From positions 124,001 to 188,000 of the forward strand of contig UESW01005047.1 of assembly GCA_900491605.1 (NCBI GenBank): a DNA stretch of 64,000 nt, in the 5' to 3' direction. The notes under the pieces were generated by a model. It was not told where the DNA came from and did not search any database. It worked only from the letters and a program-made list of their open reading frames with translations. Both the position numbers and the translations under genes were made by a program. Positions 43,281 to 54,939 of this stretch are shown piece by piece. Position 1 is the first letter of the stretch; each line of letters starts with the position of its first letter. Origin of the DNA: Calamus simplicifolius. Lineage: Eukaryota; Streptophyta; Magnoliopsida; Arecales; Arecaceae.

Positions 43281-45749
43281 AGAATCCTCACTGAATCTCT
43301 GATTGATGCATGATTAGGCCAACAACATAGTAAATACATAGGATGCATGCCCACCTAATTGCTATTTCCTTTTCAAGGTCTTGTGTACTCCCTTTAAACA
43401 TCTTAAGGACTCCTAACTAGTAAAAATATAATTGGATGCTCAAATAAGGCCCCAAGAGATTAGGACTTTTTTGAATTTCTTTTGGTGGAACTCTTTGCAT
43501 GCATTCAGAGTAGAGAAGATGCCCTTTGCTGCCTTATCTATCCATCTCAGTCACCATAATTTTCAACATGATTCTTAGCTAGGTGGCACCCTCGAACACC
43601 CCAACACAATAGGATTCCTTAAGCCACATCCTAACATGTATTGAAAATTCTAGCTAGCACAATCTTCTGCTTCTTGGTTTTCAACATATCAAAAGCACCT
43701 CTCTTTGCATCTGTTTCAAAAGCTATCAAGAGTCTAGCTATCCTAGGGGGCATTTGATGGCCCTAATATAAAATGAAGGGGTTTATTTACACCCCATGAG
43801 AGAAACAACAAAAAAAAAAGAAAAAAAAAAAGAAAGCTAAGCCTAGACTCCTCTAAAATCCCTACCACTGACCACTAGAAACTCCTTGATTCCCTAATAT
43901 ATGGTGTCCAATTCCTTAACCCCTTAGTAAGTGTCCTTAAATCCCAAGTTCAGAAACCTTCAATTATGCCTCTATGTCCCCCTTTTGAGCTCCATAGAAT
44001 ATAGCATGACATCAACATGGTATCATTAACCCTATAAGTCCGCCAAAACCTACTATAATCCTTCATATCCAAATATCTACTCAAAAAAATATACCTCTAA
44101 CTCTTTATGACTAAGGAGATCATCATCATCAAACTCACCATCACAGTACCCTTAAAACTATAGGCCCAAGGTAAGTTTGGAGGAGGTTGAGGAGAGCAGG
44201 GTCCCAACTAGCCTGCCATAGGATGGCAACATTCAAAATGATGATCCTCAAAGCCTCTTCAACATCATGTTCGAGCTCAATGATGGAAGAGATTAGCCCT
44301 CTACTTCCATGTAAACTCAAGCTTCAAGCTAAATTAAGAAGCCCACAATAGCCTTGGTGGCCCAAGCCCTAAAACAACCTAAGCTAACCCACATCGACCT
44401 AGCCCAAGTTCCATAGGCCTAGCTCGAGTACTTATAGCAAGCTAGGTGGATTTAATCCTGAACTAGTCCGAGCGGCTCACAGCAAGGTTAGTAACTCCGG
44501 CTTGAAGCTACCAAGTCCTAATCTCAAAGCAGATTAAAACTAAGTCTAAACGCTGCTTGAGCCCAAGCCTAGAAGTGATATAAGCCTATATCCAGAAAGG
44601 ACCCAAGCCCAAAATTAACTTGAGTCCAAGTCCAAAAAGGTATCGAGCCTAGAAGTGGCCCAAGCTCAAATCTAAAAAGAGCCCTAGTCAGCTTAAAGGA
44701 GAGTTTGCTCCAAAATCTGGCTCGAATCAACTAAAGAAGAGTCATGTTCTCAAATCAAGCCCAAATCAATCCAAAGGAAAGCCTTGCTCCTAAATCAAGC
44801 ACAGAAGTGGCCTCAAATTTAACCCAAAGGGTAGCCTTACTTTTAGATCAAGCTTAGATAGAGTCTAAAGGGAGCCTTACTTCCAAACCTAGCTCAATTC
44901 AGCCCAAAAGGGAGTGTTATTTTCAAATTAAGTCAAAGTCAGTCTAAAGGAGAGCTTTGCTATAGATTAATCCTAAAGGGACCTCAGATGGAAACCAAAT
45001 GGAAACCTTGCTTCTAAATTAAGTCCAAAAATTCTCAAGTTCTACTTCATTGAGAAAACATTGAAGCCTTGCTCCATTAAAATTCTAAAGCCCTGCTCCA
45101 CTCAAGACTCAAAGCCTTGCTCTCTTGAAGATTAAAGCCTTACTCCTTTAAAGATGGTTTTCTGGAGTCATGATGGATGACTTTTATTATCCTAGAATAT
45201 AGTTAAAATAGGGATAATGTAAAAAACAACCTACCCAAATAAGGCTAAATTTTTATTTCAGAAGGTTAACAAACAATAGGCAAAAGAAGGACAAATTTGA
45301 GCATTAAATCTGAACAATAAGAAAAAGATTGATAATATTACTTTAAACCTTTGCAACAAAATAAAATAATAAAAAAAATCTTTTTTACATATGTATGCAT
45401 CCATGATATTAAGACTAATATGGACTACGGTCTCTTAATAAAAAAATTTTCAACTCTTAAAGTGAAAGTAATTAATTGTTAATTTAAACCATCACACTCC
45501 AACATAATCCTCATCACGATCAAAAAGGTGTGAGCACTTCAAGGTACGAGAAGCAGAAAAAAATAGGTTCTTTATAAACTCCAATAAGCAATACAAATAG
45601 GTTCAAACATGCAAGCACTCTAGTATGCTATTTGGTGCATGCATTGATTCAAAAATAGGTTAAGCAAAATGTATGGATGTGGGACTATGCCAGTAAGCCA
45701 AATTTGAGATTCTAAATAAAAGAAAATAGGTATTTTAATGACCATATAT
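43281..45749. other. Single-copy spacer between duplication copies; possible old Tat LTR inside
   Basis: No gene. At 43745-43754 AGGGGGCATT is followed by TGATGGCCC, the same tract-plus-LTR-start wording seen at 17255, 58791 and (minus) 50026, so an old Tat-type LTR may start at 43755. A-rich runs occur near 43808. A degenerate repeat array follows (44560-45165). The end of such an LTR cannot be found. Confidence 0.45.
44560..45165. repeat. Degenerate tandem array, unit about 50-65 bp
   Basis: Recurring phrases such as AAAGGAGAGCCTTGCTCC, AAATCAAGCCCAAATCA and AAGCCTTGCTC come back roughly every 50-65 bp with much variation, about ten times. It resembles the repeat-bearing parts of Tat elements elsewhere in the window. 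Confidence 0.65.
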
Positions 45750-47889
45750 ATTAATGACCATTACATATATAGCAGTGATTGTAACTACCATGTTATATGA
45801 TAAAAATTACTAAGATGCACATATTTAGTAGGATATAGTTAATATATAGTAATAATAATGACCTTTATATATAGCAAGAATTGTGATCAATAGGTAATAT
45901 TATAACAAATGACAAAAACTAATAGGCTGCATTTTGCTTAGAGACGGGTGCATGTACAACATGTCGCAATAATGATAATTTTGCAATAAAAGAAAAGTCA
46001 GAGTACACAAAAGAGAAAATAATGAAAAATCAAGGTTCTCAAACAAGAGTTTTATCTTGACAACTCTATCTCTTCTAGAAGAAAATCTTGGGAAAATCGG
46101 TTATATTTATAGATTTGAAAGTTCAAGAACTTCTTCCCTACATCAATCTACCATTTACGAGAAAAGTTGAAAAAGTAAAACAAATATATGCATATGTATA
46201 AGCATAACATATATCTTGCAATTAAATAAATAAGAAATAAGAATATTCACCAGCAACCATGGCATATAAAATAATAGCGCTGGAATTTATGAATCAAATA
46301 GCCAAATATTGCACAACTATGTACCCTAGCTAAATGACAAGTTTTGTACTACAAAATCAACTTTAATAATTTTAATCCACATTATGTGTCATTCTTTACA
46401 GTTTTTAAGACAAATCTATTGATAACACATCTGAAAGACTCAAACCATGAAAACTACAAAATGGAAACTAAATCCACTCAAGACCAACACCAAAATTGAG
46501 TTTCAGATCTTATGAAAGGGTGGTTTCTTGAGAAACAAATGGATCCCAAGATAGAACGATGCCATTGATCTAGTCTTCTCAGTAGCTCTCGTGAACCATT
46601 GAAGTGTACTTGAACATGCTATTCATGAATTCATCCTTAATTTAGGTTTCAATATAGGTAATTTCACTTTTAGAGGTTTCTATCTTTTTCTGTTACATTT
46701 GCTCTTTTGAGTCCTAGGGTCGATATTTCACTCTCAAAGGACCTTTCATTGTCATTTTATGTTTTGAGGGGCTAAAATCCATGATTGGGGTGTCTGATGA
46801 CCGACAATAAGGCTTGGGTTATGGTGACGTCTTGTGGTTTAAGTGCTTATAGTAGGAAAGCCCCAACTTATTCAAGTCAAAGAGAAGACTAGCACTAAAT
46901 TAAGAAGCCCTAGATGAACTTTAGTGCCAAAAGATAAAAAAGGGAAATATAGAAAGAAGACAAAGGAACAGGAAAAAAAAAAGATGAAAAAAGGGAAGAG
47001 AAATGGTCACTAACACTTAGCAGTCACCGCACCTGCCACACTCAAGTTAAATAAAATAAGATGTTTAAAATCTCTTCTCCTCTCCTCCTAACTTCTATTA
47101 GTTGATCTAGGTTCCATACCTTAGTAACCATAATCTTCTACCTCAAATAATCCATCTCAAAATTTTCCCAAATTTTCAAAACCACACTCAATTTTTAAGT
47201 GATTCCTTATTAGAAGCATTTTTTAGGCATGTTTTCGGTTCCTTCTACTTTTAAAAAAAGTACTAACAAAAAAGGGTGAAATCTAGGTTTTCTAGCTTCA
47301 TTTTATGATGCTTTCTAGCTTTTCTATTTATAGAAGTAGTTCTTAATATTGTTACCAAATGTTTACTTCCATGATTGCACCTACTTCCAATTCTAGTGAC
47401 TAAGTTCCATGCACCAACTCCAAAACCTTCATTTGATTCATTGGCCCCCCATATGCAGTAGAAATATTGTTATTAGTGGAGTTAAGCGTGATGTGAGGAC
47501 AATGAGATTCATCTGGCAAACGATGTGGAAATAGACATGCAAAACAATCAACTATCATGCATTAATCCCAAAGTAAGCCATACATTGCATATCATTCTGT
47601 TTTTATCTGTACTATCTTAAACAATACCCTTTGTCTTTTGCCACAATTGACCATACATCATGATTTACACCTATTTCTAATCATATATGACACCATGCCT
47701 TAGTTCATTCTTAAATCATCGAGCTTCATTTGATAAAAGATTACTGAGTTTATTTCTTAAGCATTGTTGATTTGATTACATAGATCTCATAGTTCTTTAC
47801 ATGTGAAGATATGGTATTAACTTTCAAAACCACATGGACTTCTTGAGTTTTAATTAATTTTCTCTAAATTTAATTACCATAAACCTTTT
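45750..47889. repeat. Segmental duplication, copy B, part 1
   Basis: Matches 39062-41245. It ends at CTTTT, the target site of the minus-strand Tat-related element, and resumes at 54755. Confidence 0.92.
47885..47889. other. Target-site duplication CTTTT, left copy
   Basis: CTTTT is repeated exactly at 54755-54759. Copy A shows the empty site with a single CTTTT at 41241-41245 in the same context (AAAC-CTTTT-CATCTCC). Confidence 0.93.
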
Positions 47890-50025
47890 TGTTGTTGCCA
47901 GATCACCCCTCTCGAACATCCGAGCATCCGATCGCCTCCTCCTGCGAGCCCGGGATCTTTCGGCAAGCCTCTCGTGTCTGGGAGCCTGCAAAAATTCGAG
48001 GACCGGAGATTTGGCGGGACCCTCTGATGCTCACGTTAGTGCTCTGGGCAATGGTAAGCTTGAGAAAGCTCGAAAGAGAAAGAGAGAGAGAGCTTAGAGA
48101 AGGGCTCTCTGTGAGCAAGAATGAGCATTTTGGAGTGAATGAATTCTTTGGAGTTGTTCTTGGAGTTATCAATTACCTGGTCGGGGGTCCCTCTTACCCA
48201 TTTATAGACGCTTAAAGATTGCCTGGCTTGAGTGGTTGAGGCCATAATGATGACTTTGGTGGTGAAGTGTTAGAGCTGATGTCTGTGAGACTTGGGTGTT
48301 GCCACTTGTCAGAGCCTTTAAGGTGATGGCAGCAATGGTAGAGCTTGCTTCCTTCTTTAATATGTCAGGGCTGCAGGCCAAGTCCCGTCAGAGTGGGTGG
48401 CTGCAGCTGGTTGGTGGGTCAAGTTCAGTCAGATGGGTGGCCACTTGATTATCCTGTATGCTTCCTATGCGTACGGACAATGGTGGAGCCAGGCATGTGG
48501 GCCCCATGTATGTAGATTCTTATGCTTGTGAGCCTCCTTGCTTGTCTGGAATCGGGTTGCCATGGTCTAGAATGAGACAGCTAGGAGCCGTCAAGGATGG
48601 AAGCTGGAAAAGGCCAGGACGAGCTGAGCTGGAGTGCCGAGGCGAGACGTCCGTGGCGGAAGGAGCTAGAAGCCTGACGAAGTCGGAGGTCGGGGCGAGA
48701 TGTCTATGGCTGGGAAGGAGCTAGAAGCTGGAACGAAGCTGGAGGCCGCTGAGCGAGCTTGGGGCCGAGCCGGACAAAGTCGTCATGCCTCGGTGAGGAG
48801 ACGTAGGAAGCAGGGTGGTCCAAGCGATGGCATCTAGCCTCCATGTTGGTCTGGGCCCACCTGGAGATGATTGTCCTTGAGCTGATGACCTTGCCAAGCT
48901 CCTTTTATGGCTACATGCATGTTCTTTGTCGTCCCACCATGATGTGTCCATCGTCCAGTCGAAGCCGAGATAGAGAGCTTGGAGCAAAGCCGCCCATGGC
49001 CGAGAGCGAAGTCAGAGAGGCTGTTCGGCACTGGAGGCCGAAGAAGCTGGGTGGCTGGGACAGTCATCGGGAGGCAGTTGGAGGCCGTCGAGGACTTATA
49101 CATGGAGTCAAGAACTCCTTGTCTCGGCTTCATTATGCCATCCTTTCTCATGCAAGGGTGCCAAAGGGGCCAACGTGGCAGCCATAAATGCCTTAATAAA
49201 TAAAGAAAATAAGGCATTAAATGCCTTAGAAAGTGGATACACGTGACCTTTATGAGGCCATAAATGCCTTAGTGTGAAAGACATAGCATTGTTGTAGAGG
49301 CAGAATGAGTGCCGGCGAAGTGGGACGGGACGTCCGTAGCCAAGCGGGAGTGCTGGGGCGAAGCGGGACGGACGCCCATGGCCGAGCTGGAGGCCTTTGT
49401 GATGTGAGACGTCAAGAACTCCCGCCTCAGTTTATTACCCATCCTTCTCATGCAAAGGTGCAAGGGGGCTAATGTGGCAGCCATAAATGCCTTAATAAGG
49501 GGAGAGAATAAGGCAATAAATGCCTTAGAGCAGCATAATGGGATGCACATCCTTTATGAGGCCATAAATGCTTTGGTGTGGAAAGATATAACATGGCTGG
49601 AAGCCGAGTAGAAAAGGATCGCAACCCCCTTAAAAGTCTGAGGCCGACTTGGATGATCGAGGCAGGCCGACTTTTACCTCTCTTGCATTACGCTCCATTC
49701 CATTAAATGCTCTCCAGTCATTATACCGTTTCGGCACCATTAAATACTCCAGCCACTTAACTACACAGGAAGGTGGATGGGCTTGACTAACGCCCTTTTT
49801 CCTTCTTGTTCTCTTTCTTCATAAGACACTTGTTTCAACCGGAGCAATGCCATCATGAAATATTTAATGCCGGCCGAGTCCTTATAAAGAAGGCCGAGCC
49901 TAAGAATTAAGCTGCTCAGGGCCGAGGATTGCCGCCTAAGAAAATCGTCTGAAATTGCTATCTTGAGAAGGAGGCCATCCAAAAATTATTGTCTTTATTG
50001 CCCATGGGGTCAACTGGCCCCATCA
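47890..50025 (-). repeat. 3' LTR of the minus-strand Tat-related element, 2136 bp
   Basis: On minus it starts TGATGGGGCCAG and ends GGCAACAACA. It pairs with 52556-54754 with many substitutions and indels. A TATA box (TATAAATGGG on minus) is at 48206-48197. The middle part has several AAATGCCTTA motifs. Open frames here are shadows of the repeat. Confidence 0.92.
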
Positions 50026-50045
50026 AATGCCCTCCACACTCCTTG
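50026..50045 (-). other. Polypurine tract of the minus-strand element
   Basis: The minus strand reads GGAGTGTGGAGGGCATT directly before TGATGGGG, close to the tract GAGGGGGCAT before the LTR at 58800. Confidence 0.7.
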
Positions 50046-50354
50046 AGCTTGGGTGCCGCACATCAGCTAAGCGAAAGGAGTGTAGAGCTTCATCTTTCTC
50101 TTGTCCTTTCATGCTTACTTTAGTTCTGATTCTTTCCTAGTGGAGAGATCTTTTTTTTTCTTTGTCTTGCTTTGGATAATTTTCGTCCGCCATTGGCTAG
50201 CTGAGGGTAGCCAGCAATCCTCTCCCATCGCAAAGTCTGGAAGTGGATATTCGTCAACTATGAGTTGAGAGTTGGTTTCTTCCAACTGTGAGTTGACTTT
50301 GGGTCTTCAACTTCTGACATGAAGTTTGGATGTGGGTGCCCATCAACTAGCTGC

Positions 50355-50900
50355 TGACAAAGATAAAGCCGATGAGGCTGCAATAATGCAGCTGAGGCAG
50401 AAATAAAGCCGATGAGGCTGCAATAATGCTGCCGAGGCATAGATAAAGCCGATGAGGCTGCATAATATCGCTGAGGCAGAGATAAAGCCATGAGACTGCA
50501 ATAATGCCACTGAGATAGAGACAAAGCCGATGAGGCTGCGATAATATTGCTGAGGCAAAGATAAAGCTGAGGCTGCAATAATGCCGCTGAGGCAGAGATA
50601 AAGCGTTGAGGCTGCAATAATGCTGCTGAGGCTAAGATAAAGCCGTTGAGGCTACAATAATGCTGCTGAGGAGATAAAGCCGTTGAGGCTATAATGCTGC
50701 TGAGGCTGAGATAAAGCCGTTGAGGCTGCGATAATGCCACTGAGCTAAGATAAAACCGTTGAGGCTGCAATAATTCGGTTGAGGCTGAAATAAAGCCGTT
50801 GAGGCTGCAATAATGCCGCTGAGGCTGAGATAAAGCCATTGAGGCTGCAATAACACTGCTGAGGCTGAGATAAAATTGCTGAAGCAAAAATAGAGCCACG
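50355..50900. repeat. 40-bp tandem array, about 13 units
   Basis: GATAAAGCC recurs near 50361, 50401, 50441, 50480 and on to about 50870, with the unit ATAAAGCCGATGAGGCTGCA plus AATAATGCTGCTGAGGCAGA. Units vary from about 38 to 41 bp. The long minus-strand open frame over it (50258-50899) is a product of the repeat. Confidence 0.93.
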
Positions 50901-50922
50901 AGGGCTGAAATAAAATTGCCAT

Positions 50923-51640
50923 AGTGTTTGTGTGCCGGTTCAGGAGGTGACTCAAGCGGGTATGGGCTGTTAGGGACTTGAACTAACTTGGGGCGTATCC
51001 TAGCAGATCGAATGGTGTCCCATTAGTCGAGATGCCATCGAGCTCCTTCGGAACCATCTTGGTGTTTGTGTGCTGGTTCGAGGTGACTCGAGCGGGTACT
51101 GTTAGGGACTTGAACCAACTCGAGGGCATATCCTAGCCAAACCGAGTGGTGTCCCGTTAGCCGCAATGCATCGAGCTCCTTCGAAACCATCTAGGTGTTT
51201 GTGTGCTGGTTCAGGAGGTGACTTGAGCGGGTGGACTGTTAGGGATTTGAACCGACTCGGGGGCATATGCTAGCCAGATCGAGTGGTGTTCCATTAGCCG
51301 TGATGCCATCGAGCTCCTTCGGAACCGTCTCGGTATTTGTGTGCTGGTTTGGAAGGTGACTCAAGGTATGGGCTGTAGGGACTTGAACCGACTCGGAGGC
51401 ATATGCTAGCCAGACCGAGTGGTGTCTCGTTAGCCACGATGCCGTCAAGCTCCTTTGGAACCGCCTCGAGTGTTTGTGTGCTGGTTCGAAAGGTGACTCG
51501 AGAAGGTACGGGCTGTTAGGACGAACCGACTCAAGGCGTATGCTAGCCAGACCGAGTGATGTCCGTTAGCCACGATGCTGCTGAGCTCCTCCGGAACTGC
51601 CTCGGAGGTTTCGCGGCCGGCCCGAGGGGTGACTCGAGGT
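50923..51640. repeat. Tandem array of about 137-bp units, five copies plus a partial
   Basis: GTGTTTGTGTGCTGGTT recurs at about 50923, 51061, 51194, 51331 and 51470. Each unit also carries GACTTGAACC, AGACCGAGTGGTGT and ATCGAGCTCCTTCGGAACC. The last partial unit changes to a GGTTTCGCGGCCGGCCCG motif that occurs twice up to 51690. It follows directly on the 40-bp array. Confidence 0.92.
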
Positions 51641-51699
51641 TGCTGGAACCATATGTCTTGAACCGCCGCAGGGGTTTCGCGGCCGGCCCGGGGGTGACC

Positions 51700-52282
51700 T
51701 TATGATCGCAGGACCATTGAGAGCCTTTTTGAGAGGTTAATTTTGTCAGTTTCCTGTAATACATTCAGACACTAATGAAAAGAAACTTTTTCTCAAAGTG
51801 TAGTGTACTTAGCTTTTTTGTAGCTATTTGCCTTTGCATCATGTTTGGTGTCGACATCAATTACAGGCTGAAGAGCTTTTTCTTTAAAGAAATTGGTCTC
51901 CTTCTACTGAGTTGATGACCTACCCCAGGGAACTATGTTGATTGAAGGTGGGGGTACCAGTGCTGAAATCCGAGGGCAACTGAATGGAATCCATAGGAGG
52001 TCTTGGGCTCGGATTGGCTCCGAGTGCAGTAGAGAGAAAGAGAAAGGGGGAGAGAGGGAAAGGGTGGAGTCAATAGTCAAAGTTCTTTGTCCTCATCTCC
52101 CACCTTGCATTAATAGCATTAGCATGTCTCGGCTTATCACCACCAGGAATTAAAATGCCCATAAATACTTGAGGTGATTAGGAGTTAGGATTTGGGTGGC
52201 AAGTAGTGGCGCTCTTGCTGGCTAACGAGCCTGAGCCTTAAATTCGATGAGCTTGAGTTTGAGGTTGCTCTTGCTCCTGAGC
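51700..52282. other. Interior of the minus-strand element without gene
   Basis: No domain-like ORF on either strand. It includes a GA-rich patch near 52030-52065. Confidence 0.55.
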
Positions 52283-52536
52283 TTATTCCATGCGGCCATG
52301 GAATATCGCTCTCATAGCCTTTGAACAACTTCCGTTAATGCTTAGATCTACAGGGTGAGGGTGGCACGGTGCTTTGCCTGAATGGCCCGAGATAGTGGTG
52401 ACAATGGAGCAGAGAGCTGGCCTCCTGCTGATCAGCTCGTTGAGGGTGCCCCCCCCAGCATAACTAGTGAAAGCTTCCATTCATCGTAGAGGGAGTGAGA
52501 GCTTGTAGTTTAGTGGCGCAGAACTCTGCTTTCTTT
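52283..52536 (-). pseudogene. gag-like remnant after the primer site
   Basis: Minus strand, about 55 bases past the primer site, a short frame reads MEAFTSYAGGGTLNELIS. Its DNA around TTTCACTAGTTATGCTGGGGGG resembles the start of the interior of the plus-strand element (CCACCAACTACACTGGGGGG at about 56190). This suggests a relic of the 5' end of gag. Only about 65 codons are open. Confidence 0.4.
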
Positions 52537-52553
52537 CCTACCTGGCGTGCCAA
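52537..52553 (-). other. Primer binding site of the minus-strand element
   Basis: TTGGCACGCCAGGTAGG on minus, two bases after the LTR, parallels TTGGCGCGCAAGGAAGG at 56081 in the plus-strand element. The tRNA is not identified with certainty. Confidence 0.75.
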
Positions 52554-52555
52554 TC

Positions 52556-54754
52556 TGTTGTTTCCAGATGACCCCCTCGAACATCCGCGAGCGTCCGATC
52601 GCCTCCTCCTGCGAGCCCATGATCTTCCGGCGAGCCTCTCATGTATGGGAGCCTGCAAAAATTCCTAGGGACTGAAGATTCCAGCAGGGGCCCTCTGACG
52701 CTCAAGTTAGTGCTTTGAGCAACAGCCGTAAGCTTGAGAAAGCTCAAAAGAGAAAGAGAGAGAGCTTAGAGAAGGGCCTCTATGAGCAAGAATGAGCATT
52801 TTGGAGTGTAATGAATTCGTTGGAGTTGTTCTTGGAGTTATCAGTTACCTGGTCGGGGTCCCTCTAACCCATTTTATAGACGCTTAAAGACTTCCTGGCT
52901 TGAGTGGTTGAGTCCTCATAATTATAACTTTGGTGGGTGAAGTGTCAGAGCTGATGTCTGTGAGGCTTGGGGTGTTGCCACTTGTCAGAGCCTTTAAGGT
53001 GATGGAAGCAATGGTAGAGCTTGCTTCCTTCTTTAATATGTCAGGGATGCAGGCCAAGTCTCGTTTGAGTGGGTGGGCTGTAGCTGGTTGGTGGGTCAAG
53101 TTCCATCAAAGGTGGGTGGCCACTTGATTATCTTGTATGCTTCCTATGCGTATATGGACAGTGGTGGAGCCAGGCATGTGGGCCCCACGTATGTAGATTC
53201 TTATGCTTGTGAGCCTCTTTGCTTGTCTGGAATTGGGTTGTCGTGGTCTAGAATGGGACAGCTAGGAGCCGTCAAGGATGGAAGCTGGAAAAGGCTAGGA
53301 CAAGCCGAGCTAGAGTGCCGACGCGAGATGTTTGTGGTCGAGAAGGAGCTAGAAGCCGAGATGAAGTCGGAGGCCGGGGCGAGACGTCTATGGCTGAGAA
53401 GGAGCTAGAAGCTGGGACGAAGCTGGAGGCCACCGAGGGAGCTTGGGGCCGAGCCGGAACAAAGTCATCATGCCTCGGTGAGGAGACGTAGTAAGCAGGG
53501 TGGTCCAAGCGATGGCATCTAGCCTCCATGCTGGTCTGGGCCCACCTGAAGATGCTTGGCCTTGAGCTGATGACCTTGCCAAGCTCCTTTTATGGCTACA
53601 TGCATGTCCTTTGTCGTCCCACCATGATGCTGTCCATCGTCTAGTCGGAGCTGGGATAGAGAGCAGATCCATGGACGAAGCCATCCATGGCCGAGAGCAG
53701 AGTCAGAGAGGCTGTCCGGCATGGTGCTGGGAGGCCAGGAAGAAGCCGGATGGCTGGGACAGTCATCCGGAGGCAAATGGAGGCCATAGAGGACTTATGT
53801 GAGACGTGGAGTCAAGAACTCATCGTCTTGGCTTCATTACATCATCGGGCCAACATGGCAGCCATAAATGCCTTAATGCATGAAAGGAAATAAGGTATTA
53901 AATGACTTAGAACAGGTGGATGCACGTGGCCTTTATGAGGCCATAAATGCCTTTGTGCAAAAGAGTTGCGGAAGCAGAGCGGGAGTGCCGAAGCGAGATG
54001 CGACATATGTGGCCGAGCGGGAGTACTTGGGCGAAGCGGACATCTGTGGCCGAGCGGGAGAACTTGGGCGAAGCGGGACGGGACGTCCGTGGCTGGAGGC
54101 CGTCGAAGACTTCTCTGATGTGAGACGTGGAGTCAAGAACTCCCCGCCTCGCTTCATTACGCCATCCTTCCTTATGCAAAGGTGCCAAAAGGGCCAATGT
54201 GGCATCCATAAAAGCCTTACTAAAGGGAGAGAATAAGGCAATAAATGCCTTAGAGAAAACATGTACTGGGATGCACCATAAATGCTTTGATGCGAAAGAT
54301 ATAACATGGCTGTGGATCCGGGTGAGGCCGACTTGGATGATGCCGGGGCGAGGCCGACTTCTTCCTCTCCTTGCATTATGCCGTGACGCTCCATTCCATT
54401 AAATGTTCTCTCCGTTTTTGCACTATTAAATGCTCTAGCCCATTAACTACATAGAAGGTGGCCCTTGGGAGAACCCAACAGGCAACGTGGCCCTTTTTCT
54501 TTCTTGTTCTCTTTCTTCATTATGACGATACGCTTGTTTCAGTCGGAAGCAATGCCGTGGACAAAATATTTAATGGGGACCGAGTCCTTTGTAAAGAAAC
54601 CGAGTAGACCAATGAGACACTCTAGGAATTAAGCTGCTCAGGAAGGCAGCCGAGGATTGCCACCGCCAATGATTGCCGCCTAGGAAATTCATCTGAAAAG
54701 AGGCTGTCCAAAAATTGTTGTCTTTATTGCCCATGGGGTCAACTGGCACCATCA
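52556..54754 (-). repeat. 5' LTR of the minus-strand Tat-related element, 2199 bp
   Basis: Minus strand start TGATGGTGCCAG, end TCTGGAAACAACA. A TATA box lies at about 52878-52872 on minus. It is 63 bases longer than its partner because of indels. Confidence 0.92.
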
Positions 54755-54759
54755 CTTTT
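54755..54759. other. Target-site duplication CTTTT, right copy
   Basis: Exact repeat of 47885-47889. The duplicated host DNA resumes here (CTTTTCATCTCCGGC). Confidence 0.93.
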
Positions 54760-54939
54760 CATCTCCGGCTAATTGTAACTCTAAAATGCTAATGAAGCAG
54801 TGAAACTTGCCTTTTAATTTCTTAAAGTTTCTTCACTCTTATCGGGTTCATATCTAGATTTCTTTGAACAAGGATATGACTAGTATCCCATTCTTTAAAC
54901 AACAGTTATTGTCACATCATTAGTTTTCCAACTAGCTAA
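54755..54939. repeat. Segmental duplication, copy B, part 2
   Basis: 185 bp matching 41241-41425, left between the two LTR-element insertions. It ends at the second insertion site. Confidence 0.92.

Larger units (their letters stand above)
47890..54754 (-). mobile_element. Non-autonomous Tat-related LTR retrotransposon, minus strand
   Basis: Two LTRs (47890-50025 and 52556-54754) and a perfect CTTTT target duplication define it. On the minus strand a primer site (TTGGCACGCCAGGTAGG) follows the 5' LTR and a purine tract precedes the 3' LTR, so it runs right to left. The 2.5-kb interior has no protease, RT or integrase. It holds a gag-like scrap near 52480 and two tandem arrays. The LTR end shares its R-U5 wording with the plus-strand element at 54940. 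It would depend on enzymes from a complete Tat element. Confidence 0.92.

Noticed and set aside
47889..48990. Overlapping ORFs of 85-130 codons in the LTRs at 47.9-49.2 and 52.5-54.4 kb
   Set aside because: They lie in LTR sequence, occur in both LTR copies with frame-changing indels, and show no domain.
50258..50955. Minus-strand ORF of 213 codons rich in Leu, Ser and Ala
   Set aside because: Translation of the 40-bp array. The unit is not a multiple of three, so the peptide cycles through three frames.
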